From positions 1 to 28,738 of the forward strand of contig JBKHXX010000081.1 in NCBI GenBank assembly GCA_046565765.1: a DNA stretch of 28,738 nt. Direction: 5' to 3'. Every line of letters starts with the position of its first letter. Within the stretch, counting starts at the first letter, position 1. Position numbers and translations under genes: made by a program. Positions 5,885-13,947 of the stretch are shown in pieces. Under the pieces are notes generated by a model, which saw nothing but the letters and a program-made list of their open reading frames with translations, was not told the origin of the DNA and searched no databases. Source of the stretch: JBFMCT01 sp046565765 (GTDB lineage: Bacteria > Actinomycetota > Acidimicrobiia > Acidimicrobiales > AC-14).

Positions 5885-8449
5885 GTGGAGCGTCGCACCC
5901 TGGTCGTGGCCGGCAACGGCATGGTCGGCCACAAGCTGCTGGAGATCCTCGTCGAGCGGGGGGCCGCCGCCGAGTGGGACATCGTCACGTTCTGCGAGGA
6001 GCCCCGCCCCGCTTACGACCGGGTGGGCCTCAGCTCGTTCTTCACCGGCACGTCGGCCGAGGAGCTGTCCCTCGTCGCCCCCGGCTTCTTCGAAGCCGTG
6101 GGGCTCACCCTGCACGTGGGCGACGCGGTGGGGTCGATCGACCGTGAGGCAGGCGAGGTCGTGTCGACCAAGGGCGTGCGGGTCCCGTACGACGCCCTGG
6201 TGCTGGCCACCGGCTCCTACCCGTTCGTGCCCCCGATCCCCGGGAGGGACGCGGCCGGCTGCTTCGTGTACCGCACCATCGAGGACCTCGAGGCGATCCG
6301 GGCGGCGGCCGCGACGGCCCGGGTGGGGGCGGTCGTCGGAGGTGGCCTCCTCGGGCTGGAGGCGGCCAACGCCCTGCGCAGCCTGGGCCTGGAGACCCAC
6401 GTGGTCGAGTTCGCCACCCGCCTCATGCCGCTGCAGATCGACGACGGAGGTGGGGCGGCCCTGCGTCGACGCATCGAGGAGCTGGGCGTGGTGGTGCACA
6501 CCGGCGCCGCCACCGGCGAGATCGTGGCGGGAGACGACGGGCGGGTGCGGGGCATGCGCTTCTCCACCGGCCACGACGAGCTGGCCGCCGACCTGGTCGT
6601 CTTCTCCGCCGGCATCCGCCCCCGTGACGAGCTGGCCCGGGCCGCCGGACTGGACGTGGGCGAGCGGGGCGGGGTGGTGGTCGACGACGCCTGCCGCACG
6701 TCCGACCCGCGCATCTTCGCCATCGGCGAGTGCGCGCTGGCCCAGGGGCGGGTGTGGGGGCTGGTCTCGCCCGGTTACCAGATGGCCCGGGTGGTGGCCG
6801 ACCGCATCCTCGGGGGCGAGGCGGTGTTCGCCGGCGCCGACCTGTCCACCAAGCTCAAGCTGCTGGGAGTGGACGTGGCCAGCTTCGGCGACGCCTTCGG
6901 CACCACGCCCGGCTCGGAGTCGATCACCTTCGACGACCCCGTGGCCGGCGTCTACAAGAAGCTGGTCGTGGGCCCACCCACCGGCCGCAGGGGGACCCGC
7001 CCGGTCGTCGGGGGTGTGCTCGTCGGCGACGCCTCGATGTACCAGCTCCTGGTGCAGATGGCCAGGGGCGACATGCCGACTCCCGAGTGCCCCGAGGACC
7101 TCATCCTCCCCCAGCGGGCCGCCGACCCGGCCGGCGGGCCCACTCTGGGCGTGGCCGGGCTGGCCGACGCGGCCACCGTCTGCTCCTGCAACGGCGTGGC
7201 CAAGTCCGACGTGTGCTCGGCCATCGCCGGCGGCGCCCTCGACGTGGGGGCGGTCAAGGCCTGCACCCGGGCGGGGACCGGTTGCGGGGGCTGCGTGCCC
7301 CTCGTCACCGAGCTGCTCAAGGCGGAGATGGCCAAGGCGGGCCTGGCCGTGAACGACGACCTGTGCGAGCACTTCGCCTACTCCCGCCGGGAGCTGTTCG
7401 ACCTGGTGCGGGTGCAGCGGCTCAGCTCGTTCTCCGAGGTGCTGGCCGCCCACGGCTCCGGCCGCGGCTGTGAGATCTGCAAGCCGGCGGTGGCGTCCAT
7501 GCTCGCCTCCCTCACCAACGGCTACATCCTCGACGGCGAGCAGGCCGCCCTCCAGGACACCAACGACCACTTCCTGGCCAACCTCCAGCGCGACGGCACG
7601 TACTCGGTCGTGCCCCGGGTGCCGGGCGGGGAGATCACCCCCGACCAGCTCATCGCCATCGGCCACATCGCCAAGGACTTCGGTCTCTACACCAAGATCA
7701 CCGGCGGCCAGCGCATCGACATGTTCGGCGCCCGGGTCGACCAGCTCCCGCTTATCTGGCGGCGGCTGGTCGACGTGGGCATGGAGTCGGGGCACGCCTA
7801 CGGCAAGGCCCTGCGCACGGTGAAGTCCTGTGTGGGCCGCACGTGGTGCCGGTTCGGGGTGCAGGACTCGACCGCCCTGGCCATCCGCCTGGAGCTGCGC
7901 TACCGGGGGCTGCGGGCGCCTCACAAGCTGAAGTCGGCGGTGTCGGGGTGCGTGCGGGAGTGCGCCGAGGCACAGAGCAAGGACTTCGGGGTCATCGCCA
8001 CCGAGAAGGGCTGGAACGTGTTCGTGTGCGGCAACGGCGGCGCCCGGCCTCAACACGCGGCGCTGCTGGCGTCGGACCTCGACGAGGAGACGGTCGTCCG
8101 CTACCTCGACCGCTTCCTGATGTTCTACATCCGCACCGCCGACCGCCTGGAGCGCACGTCGGTGTGGTTCAACAAGCTCGAGGGCGGGATCGACTACCTG
8201 CGGCGGGTCGTGATCGACGACGCGCTGGGCATCTGCGCCGAGCTGGAGGCCGACATGGCCCACCACGTCGCCACCTACGAGTGTGAGTGGAAGGCGACGA
8301 TCGAGGACCCCGAGCGGGTGCGGCGGTTCCGCACGTTCGTGAACTCCGAGGCCGCCGATCCCAACGTCGTGTTCGTCACCGAGCGCGGCCAGCCCCGCCC
8401 CGCCTACGACCACGAGAAGCCCGTGCCCCTGACAGGAGGCGTCCGATGA
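5885..8449 (+). CDS. nirB: Assimilatory nitrite reductase [NAD(P)H], large subunit NirB
   Basis: Cytoplasmic enzyme that reduces nitrite to ammonium with six electrons from NAD(P)H; 854 residues, full length. Residues 1 to about 330 form an FAD/NAD(P)H module (VVAGNGMVGHK; VVGGGLLGLEAA). A BFD-like [2Fe-2S] domain has Cys433, Cys435, Cys467 and Cys470. A second BFD-like segment (YSRRELFDLVRVQRL, CEICKPAV) follows. The C-terminal third is the sirohaem/[4Fe-4S] half, with ligands Cys649, Cys655, Cys689 and Cys693 in the C-x5-C and C-x3-C pattern. The start is GTG 5885; a stop codon lies immediately upstream in frame and the Rossmann glycines follow at once, so it cannot move. No clear Shine-Dalgarno. 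The stop overlaps nirD (ATGA). Confidence 0.97.
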   Translation: MERRTLVVAGNGMVGHKLLEILVERGAAAEWDIVTFCEEPRPAYDRVGLSSFFTGTSAEELSLVAPGFFEAVGLTLHVGDAVGSIDREAGEVVSTKGVRVPYDALVLATGSYPFVPPIPGRDAAGCFVYRTIEDLEAIRAAAATARVGAVVGGGLLGLEAANALRSLGLETHVVEFATRLMPLQIDDGGGAALRRRIEELGVVVHTGAATGEIVAGDDGRVRGMRFSTGHDELAADLVVFSAGIRPRDELARAAGLDVGERGGVVVDDACRTSDPRIFAIGECALAQGRVWGLVSPGYQMARVVADRILGGEAVFAGADLSTKLKLLGVDVASFGDAFGTTPGSESITFDDPVAGVYKKLVVGPPTGRRGTRPVVGGVLVGDASMYQLLVQMARGDMPTPECPEDLILPQRAADPAGGPTLGVAGLADAATVCSCNGVAKSDVCSAIAGGALDVGAVKACTRAGTGCGGCVPLVTELLKAEMAKAGLAVNDDLCEHFAYSRRELFDLVRVQRLSSFSEVLAAHGSGRGCEICKPAVASMLASLTNGYILDGEQAALQDTNDHFLANLQRDGTYSVVPRVPGGEITPDQLIAIGHIAKDFGLYTKITGGQRIDMFGARVDQLPLIWRRLVDVGMESGHAYGKALRTVKSCVGRTWCRFGVQDSTALAIRLELRYRGLRAPHKLKSAVSGCVRECAEAQSKDFGVIATEKGWNVFVCGNGGARPQHAALLASDLDEETVVRYLDRFLMFYIRTADRLERTSVWFNKLEGGIDYLRRVVIDDALGICAELEADMAHHVATYECEWKATIEDPERVRRFRTFVNSEAADPNVVFVTERGQPRPAYDHEKPVPLTGGVR

Positions 8450-8814
8450 CCCTGCTCGAACCCGGCCTGCGTGGCCCGAACGCCACGGCAGCCACCTGGA
8501 GCGGCGTGTGCGCCTTCGACGAGCTGCTCCCGGAGCGGGGCGTCTGCGCCCTGGTCGGAGGCGAGCAGGTGGCCATCTTCCTGGTCGGGAGCGAGCTGTT
8601 CGCGCTGTCCAACCACGACCCGTTCAGCCGGGCGAACGTCCTGTCGCGCGGCATCGTCGGGTCCAAAGGGGAACTGCTGAAGGTCGCCTCGCCCGTCTAC
8701 AAGCAGAACTTCGACCTCCGGACCGGCGTGTGCCTGGACGACCCGGACGTCGTGGTGCCCACCTACCCGGTGCGGGCGCTCGACGGGAGGGTGGAGGTGG
8801 CCCTCCCGGGATGA
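8446..8814 (+). CDS. nirD: Nitrite reductase small subunit NirD
   Basis: A 122-residue Rieske-fold small subunit of the NAD(P)H nitrite reductase. Recognisable parts are CAFDELLPERGVCALVGGEQVAIF, ALSNHDPFSRANVLSRGIVG and VYKQNFDLRTGVCLDD. As expected for NirD, the CxH/CxxH cluster ligands of true Rieske proteins are absent, so it carries no iron-sulfur cluster. Start ATG 8446 overlaps the nirB stop (ATGA) and has AGGAGG six bases upstream. Its own stop overlaps the next gene the same way. It should sit with NirB in one complex. Confidence 0.95.
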   Translation: MTLLEPGLRGPNATAATWSGVCAFDELLPERGVCALVGGEQVAIFLVGSELFALSNHDPFSRANVLSRGIVGSKGELLKVASPVYKQNFDLRTGVCLDDPDVVVPTYPVRALDGRVEVALPG

Positions 8815-10307
8815 CCGTGCTGGAGCAGCCGATCGCCTTCACGCGGCCGCCGCAGCGTTCCACCAGTCGACCCGAGCTGCTCCCGCTCCGGGACGGGGAG
8901 CAGTACCGGTTCACCTTCGCCATGGAGGCGTGCGTGGGCTGCCACTCCTGCGAGGTGGCGTGCGCCGAGCAGAACGACACGCCGGTGGAGGCGGGCTGGC
9001 GGCGGGTCGGCGAGCTGGAAGGCGGGTCGTTCCCCGACACCCGCCGCTTCAGCCTGTCGATGGCCTGCAACCACTGCGTGGAGCCGACGTGCCTGTCCGG
9101 CTGCCCGACCAGCGCCTACGAGAAGCTGGGCAACGGGGTCGTCGTGCACCACGCCGACGACTGCATCGGCTGCCAGTACTGCATCTGGAACTGCCCCTAC
9201 GAGGTGCCGGTCTTCAACCCGGTGCGCAAGATCGTGTCGAAGTGCGACCTGTGCCGGCCCCGGCTGGAGGCCGGCCAGAGCCCGGCGTGCGTGCTGGCCT
9301 GCCCCACCCGGGCCATCGGCGTGGAGCCGGTGGACGTGGCCGCGTGGCGGGCCGACCACGCCGCCGCCGACGCCCCGGGCCTGCCCCCGGCCGACATCAC
9401 CCTCTCCACCACCCGGGTGGTGGTCCCCGAGGACATGCCGGTGGGGCTGACGGCGGCCAACGAGCGTCCCGTCCAGCCCGAGCACCCCCACTGGCCGCTG
9501 ATCGTCCTAACCCTGCTGACGCAACTGTCGCTGGGGACGGTGGCCGCCACCGTCCTGCTCCAGGCGGTGGGCGCCCGGGGGCTGGAGGGAGCGGCCGTGG
9601 GCGCCTTCCTCGCCGGCTTCGCCGCCCTGGGCGCCTCCCTGTTCCACCTGGGGCGGCCCACCCGGGCGTTCAAGGCCCTGCGCAACCTGCGCACGTCGTG
9701 GCTGAGCCGGGAGGTGGCCTGGTTCGGGGTGTTCTCCGTGCTCTCCTTCGCCTACGCCGCCTCGGGTCCAGCCCTGGCACTGGGGCTCGCCGCGGCTGCG
9801 GCCGGCATCGCCGGCGTGCACGCCAGCGCCCGGCTGTACCTGGTGCCCGCCCGGCCGGTGTGGAACTCGGGGCGCACACCCGCCGCCTTCTTCGCAACCG
9901 CCGCCGCCACCGGCCCGCTGCTGGCGCTCCTGTGCCTCGACCGGGGCCGCCTGGCCCCGGCATGGGCCTGGGCCCTCCTCGGCCTGGCGGGGGCGGGCAG
10001 CGTCGCCCAGGTGGCGGTGCAGGCGTTCCTGCTGCGGGCGGTGCGCAGGCGCCACGACCGCCAGCACCGGGGCACGGCCGAGCTGCTGGCGGGCCGGTTC
10101 GAGACCCTGTTCCACGCCCGCCTGGCAGCCGCCGCGGCGGGGCTCGCCCTGCTCGTCTTCACCGCCATGGCACCCCTCGGTGGGGCGGCGTCGGGCGGAC
10201 GGCTGGCCACGGCCACGGTGGTGATCGCCCTGGGGGAGCTGGCCGGCCGGTACCTGTTCTACGTCACCGTCGTCCCCTACCGGGTGGCGGGGAGCTTCTT
10301 CCGGTGA
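8811..10307 (+). CDS. Fused DmsB-like 4x[4Fe-4S] protein and DmsC-like membrane anchor
   Basis: A 498-residue fusion. Residues about 33-190 are a DmsB/NrfC-type ferredoxin domain with four cysteine clusters, the first at Cys41, Cys44, Cys47 and Cys51 (ACVGCHSCEVAC). The others are in CNHCVEPTCLSGCP, CIGCQYCIWNCP and CDLCRP...CVLACP. Residues about 230-498 are a DmsC-type membrane anchor with roughly eight helices and the hallmark LRTSWLSREV. DmsB and DmsC normally are separate proteins that pass electrons from menaquinol to a molybdenum enzyme. There is no Tat or Sec signal, so the iron-sulfur domain should face the cytoplasm. Four-base overlaps with nirD and with nasA place it firmly in the nitrate operon. 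It is probably the electron donor to NasA. Confidence 0.9.
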   Translation: MTVLEQPIAFTRPPQRSTSRPELLPLRDGEQYRFTFAMEACVGCHSCEVACAEQNDTPVEAGWRRVGELEGGSFPDTRRFSLSMACNHCVEPTCLSGCPTSAYEKLGNGVVVHHADDCIGCQYCIWNCPYEVPVFNPVRKIVSKCDLCRPRLEAGQSPACVLACPTRAIGVEPVDVAAWRADHAAADAPGLPPADITLSTTRVVVPEDMPVGLTAANERPVQPEHPHWPLIVLTLLTQLSLGTVAATVLLQAVGARGLEGAAVGAFLAGFAALGASLFHLGRPTRAFKALRNLRTSWLSREVAWFGVFSVLSFAYAASGPALALGLAAAAAGIAGVHASARLYLVPARPVWNSGRTPAAFFATAAATGPLLALLCLDRGRLAPAWAWALLGLAGAGSVAQVAVQAFLLRAVRRRHDRQHRGTAELLAGRFETLFHARLAAAAAGLALLVFTAMAPLGGAASGGRLATATVVIALGELAGRYLFYVTVVPYRVAGSFFR

Positions 10308-12409
10308 GCTACCGGCCCGACGCGGTCGGAGGCGTGATGAACGCCACCCGCCGCCCCGACCGGTGGGTCCGCACCACCTGCGGCTACTGCTCGGTGGGCT
10401 GCGGCATGCTGCTGGGCGTCAGGGGCAACGAGGCGGTGGCCGCCATGGGGGACCCCGACCATCCCGTCAACACCGGCCGGCTGTGCCCCAAGGGCCTGGC
10501 CGAGCACCACATCCTGGCCGCCGAGGGACGCCTGACCACACCGCTGGTGGACGGCCGGCCGGCGTCGTGGGACGTCGCCCTGGGCACCATGGTCGGCGGC
10601 TTCCGCCGCCTGCTCGACGAGCACGGGCCCGACGCGGTCGCCGTGATCTCAACCGGCCAGCTGGTGACGGAGGAGTTCTACACCCTCGGCAAGCTGGTAC
10701 GGCTGGGACTGGGCCTGCGCCACCACGACGGCAACACCACCCTGTGCATGTCGAGCGCGGTGGCGGGCTACAAGCGCAGCTTCGGCAGCGACGGCCCCCC
10801 GGGCTGCTACGACGACCTCGACGCGGCCGACTGCATCCTGCTGGTCGGGGCCAACATCGCCGACAACCATCCCCTGCTCGCGCCCCGGGTGCTCGAGAAC
10901 CGCGACGCCACCGTCGTGGTGGTCGACCCCCGGGTGACCAAGACGGCGGCCATGGCCGACCTCCACCTGCCGGTCCGGCCGCGGACCGACATCACCCTGC
11001 TCAACGGGATGATCAAGCTGCTGATCGACGAGGGCCTCGTCGACCTCGGCTACGTCGCCCGCCACACCGAGGGCTACGAGGCGCTGGCCGCCCACGTGGC
11101 GCCCTACGACCTGGAGCGGGTGGCGGCCGAGACCGGCCTCGACGCCGACCTCATCCGCCGGGCCACAGTCGCCTTCGGCACCGCCGAGCGGGCATTCGTG
11201 GGCTGGACGATGGGCGTCAACCACTCCGTCCAGGGGACGGAGACGGTCACCCTGCTCAACACCCTGTGCCTGCTCACCGGCAACATCGGCAGGCCGGGAG
11301 CGGCGCCCATGTCGATCACCGGCCAGTGCAACGCCATGGGCGTGCGGGAGGCGGGTGGCACCGCCTCCCTGCCCGGCTACCGGTCCTACGACGACGCCGC
11401 CGACCGGGCCGAGCTGGCCGCCCTGTGGGACGTCCCCCTGGAGCGCATCCCGTCGGCCCGGGGCCGGGCGTACCCGGACATCATCGACGGGGTCCTGGAC
11501 GGGACCATCAGGGGCCTCTGGATCGTGGCCACCAACCCGCCCGTCTCCTTCCCCAACCGCGGGCGGCTGGAGCGGGCGCTGCGCCACCTCGACCTCCTGG
11601 TCGTGCAGGACGGGTTCGAGACGCCGACCACGGCGCTGGCCGACGTGGTCCTGCCCGCCGCCATCTGGGGCGAGAAGGACGGCACCTACACCAACTCCGA
11701 GCGCCGGGTGTCCCGCGTGCGCAAGGCGGTGGAACCGCCCGGCCAGGCCCGCTCCGACTTCGACATCTTCCTGGCCGTGGCCCAGCAGGCCGGCGTGCGC
11801 GACGACCTCTACCCCGGTTGGACCGGGCCCGAGGACGCCTTCGAGGAGTGGCGGCGGGTGTCGGCGGGACGGCTGTGCGACTACCGCCCGATCAGCTGGG
11901 CCTCGCTGGACGAGGCGGGCAGCGCCCAGTGGGGCGGGCCCCGCCTCTACGGGGACGGCCGGTTCCCCACGCCCGACGGGAAGGCCCGGCTGTGGTGCGT
12001 GTCGCCCCAGCCCATCTCCGACGCGGTCGACGAGCGGTTCCCGTTCCTCCTCAACACCGGGCGCACGGTGGAGCACTGGCACACCCGTACCAAGACCGGC
12101 CGGGTGGCGGTCCTCGAGTCCCTGGCGCCCGAGGGGTGGGTCGAGGTCAACCCCGTCGATGCCCGGCGGTTGGGCGTGGGACCGGGCGACCGCGTCCGGC
12201 TCCTGTCCCGGCGGGGCATGGTCGAGGACGTGCCCGTGCGGGTGACGGCCACCGTGCGGGAGGGCGAGGTGTTCATGCCCTTCCACTACGACGAGCTGTG
12301 CGTCAACCGGCTCACCGTCGACGAGTTCGACCCGATCTCCCGTGAGCCCAACTACAAGCAGGCCGCCGTGCACCTGGAGGCGATGGCCATGTCCCGAAGG
12401 GAACGATGA
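10304..12409 (+). CDS. nasA: Assimilatory-type nitrate reductase catalytic subunit (molybdenum, [4Fe-4S])
   Basis: Cytoplasmic molybdopterin enzyme reducing nitrate to nitrite, 701 residues as drawn. The N-terminal [4Fe-4S] ligands are Cys26, Cys29, Cys33 (CGYCSVGC) and Cys61 (RLCPKG). NTTLCMSSAVAGYK carries the probable molybdenum-ligating Cys148. The C-terminal molybdopterin-binding domain begins near LLNTGRTVEHWHTRTKTGR. No Tat signal is present, unlike periplasmic NapA. It also lacks the C-terminal [2Fe-2S] extension of some NasA proteins. The start at GTG 10304 overlaps the previous stop (GTGA). ATG 10337 with GGAGG four bases upstream is a serious alternative and would shorten it by 11 residues. 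Symbol follows Klebsiella usage; narB would also serve. Confidence 0.92.
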   Translation: MSYRPDAVGGVMNATRRPDRWVRTTCGYCSVGCGMLLGVRGNEAVAAMGDPDHPVNTGRLCPKGLAEHHILAAEGRLTTPLVDGRPASWDVALGTMVGGFRRLLDEHGPDAVAVISTGQLVTEEFYTLGKLVRLGLGLRHHDGNTTLCMSSAVAGYKRSFGSDGPPGCYDDLDAADCILLVGANIADNHPLLAPRVLENRDATVVVVDPRVTKTAAMADLHLPVRPRTDITLLNGMIKLLIDEGLVDLGYVARHTEGYEALAAHVAPYDLERVAAETGLDADLIRRATVAFGTAERAFVGWTMGVNHSVQGTETVTLLNTLCLLTGNIGRPGAAPMSITGQCNAMGVREAGGTASLPGYRSYDDAADRAELAALWDVPLERIPSARGRAYPDIIDGVLDGTIRGLWIVATNPPVSFPNRGRLERALRHLDLLVVQDGFETPTTALADVVLPAAIWGEKDGTYTNSERRVSRVRKAVEPPGQARSDFDIFLAVAQQAGVRDDLYPGWTGPEDAFEEWRRVSAGRLCDYRPISWASLDEAGSAQWGGPRLYGDGRFPTPDGKARLWCVSPQPISDAVDERFPFLLNTGRTVEHWHTRTKTGRVAVLESLAPEGWVEVNPVDARRLGVGPGDRVRLLSRRGMVEDVPVRVTATVREGEVFMPFHYDELCVNRLTVDEFDPISREPNYKQAAVHLEAMAMSRRER

Positions 12410-13938
12410 ATCGCGTCCTGCGCCTCGCCTCGCTGAAGGGCCGCTACCGCATCCTCCACGCCACCACCCTGGCCTTCTTCCTGTCGTTCGTGGTGTGGTT
12501 CAACTTCGCCCCGTTCGCCAAGGCCATCGGGGAGGAGCTGGGGCTCAGCGCCGCCCAGCTCGCCACCCTCGGCCTGTGCAACCTGGCCCTCACCGTCCCG
12601 GCCCGGCTGCTGGTGGGGGTGCTGCTCGACCGCTTCGGGCCCCGGCGGCTGTTCGCCGGTCTGCTGGTGGCGGCGGTGGTGCCGAACACCGTCTTCGCCC
12701 TGGCCCAGTCGTTCCCGGTCCTGGCCCTCTCCCGCATGGCGGTGGGCATCGTGGGCGCCGGCTTCGTGGTCGGCATCCGCATGGTGTCGGAGTGGTTCGA
12801 AGCCGAGGAGATCGGCACCGCCGAGGGCGTGTACGGCGGGTGGGGCAACTTCGGCTCGGCCGCCGCCGCCCTCGCCCTCCCGGGCGCCGGGCTCCTCTTG
12901 GCCGACGGGCCGGCCGCGTGGCGGTGGGCGGTGGGGCTCTCCGGCGTCGTGGCCGCCGCGTACGGGGTGGTCTACCTGTTCCTCGTGCGGGACACACCCG
13001 ACGGGCGGACGTTCGAGCGACCGCGCCGCCAGGGTGCGCTGGAGGTGGCGAGCCGGCCGGCGGTGGTCGGTCTGGTGCTGCTCCAGGGACCGGTGGTGGG
13101 CGTGCTGGCGCTGGTCGCCCACCGGGTCGAGCGGGTCGGCGTGATCGGCCGGGGCACGCTCCACGTGGTCTGGGCCGCCTGCGCGGTGCTGGGCGCGTAC
13201 CTGGTGGCGAAGGTGGTGCTGGTGAACCGCCCGGCGCTGGCTCGCCGGTCGGGTGGGGAGGAGGGCTACAGCTTCGCGTCGGTGGTTCTCCTGTCCCTCG
13301 CCTACTTCGTGACGTTCGGCGCCGAGCTGACCGTCGTCTCCCTGCTGCCCACGTTCTTCGCCGACACCTTCGGGCTCAGCGTCGCCGCCGCCGGCGCGGC
13401 GGGATCGGCCTTCGCCTTCACCAACCTCGTCACCCGTCCCGGCGGCGGTCTGGCCTCGGACCTGCTGGGGCGGCGCCGAGCCACCCTGGTCGCCCTCCTC
13501 TCGGGCACCGCGGTCACCTTCGGGGTGCTCTCCGCCCTGTCGGCGGCCTGGCCGCTGGCCGCAGGGGTGGCGCTGGTGGCGCTGGCGTCCGTATTCGTGC
13601 AGGGCGGCAACGGCGCGGTGTTCGCCATGGTCCCGCTGGTGCGCCGGCAGGTGAGCGGGCAGATCGCCGGTATCGCCGGGTCCTACGGCAACATCGGGGG
13701 GGTGCTGTTCTCGTCGGTGCTGTTCTTCACCATGGACGACGCCCACCCGGCGGGCAACACCCAGCTCTTGTTCCTCACCATCGCCGGCGCGGCGGCGGTG
13801 GTGGCCGTGCTGTGCAAGCGGCTGCCCGACCTCGGCAGCCAGGTGCCGGACGTGCACATCGCGCCGCCGAGCCCTGTGCGGGCCTCGACCCTGGCCGTTC
13901 ACCGGTTGGCAACGGAGGCAACACACCCGTCCGCTTGA
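12406..13938 (+). CDS. narK: Nitrate/nitrite MFS transporter NarK/NrtP type
   Basis: A 510-residue major-facilitator carrier of the nitrate/nitrite porter family in the cytoplasmic membrane. Both nitrate signatures are clear: GVYGGWGNFGSAAAALALPG (residues 141-160) and GIAGSYGNIGGVLFS in the second half. Substrate-binding arginines are expected in VPARLLVG and in NLVTRPGGG. The two halves are joined by a long central segment with two extra hydrophobic stretches. The protein is therefore longer than the common 12-helix NarK and could have 14 helices. The start ATG overlaps the nasA stop (ATGA). It offers a nitrate entry route in parallel with NrtABD encoded just downstream. Confidence 0.93.
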   Translation: MNRVLRLASLKGRYRILHATTLAFFLSFVVWFNFAPFAKAIGEELGLSAAQLATLGLCNLALTVPARLLVGVLLDRFGPRRLFAGLLVAAVVPNTVFALAQSFPVLALSRMAVGIVGAGFVVGIRMVSEWFEAEEIGTAEGVYGGWGNFGSAAAALALPGAGLLLADGPAAWRWAVGLSGVVAAAYGVVYLFLVRDTPDGRTFERPRRQGALEVASRPAVVGLVLLQGPVVGVLALVAHRVERVGVIGRGTLHVVWAACAVLGAYLVAKVVLVNRPALARRSGGEEGYSFASVVLLSLAYFVTFGAELTVVSLLPTFFADTFGLSVAAAGAAGSAFAFTNLVTRPGGGLASDLLGRRRATLVALLSGTAVTFGVLSALSAAWPLAAGVALVALASVFVQGGNGAVFAMVPLVRRQVSGQIAGIAGSYGNIGGVLFSSVLFFTMDDAHPAGNTQLLFLTIAGAAAVVAVLCKRLPDLGSQVPDVHIAPPSPVRASTLAVHRLATEATHPSA

Positions 13939-13947
13939 CTGCCCGGC

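Noticed and set aside
5837..8413. 858-residue open frame antisense to nirB
   Set aside because: It mirrors nirB, has His/Gly/Pro-rich low-complexity composition typical of the reverse strand of high-GC genes, and shows no domain.
8930..10303. Long N-terminal extension of the nasA frame through the DmsBC gene
   Set aside because: Arg/Gly/Pro-rich out-of-frame translation; the true N-terminus is the CGYCSVGC region shortly after 10304.
10649..12373. 574-residue open frame antisense to nasA
   Set aside because: Low-complexity mirror of a well-recognised gene; no motif and no start signal.
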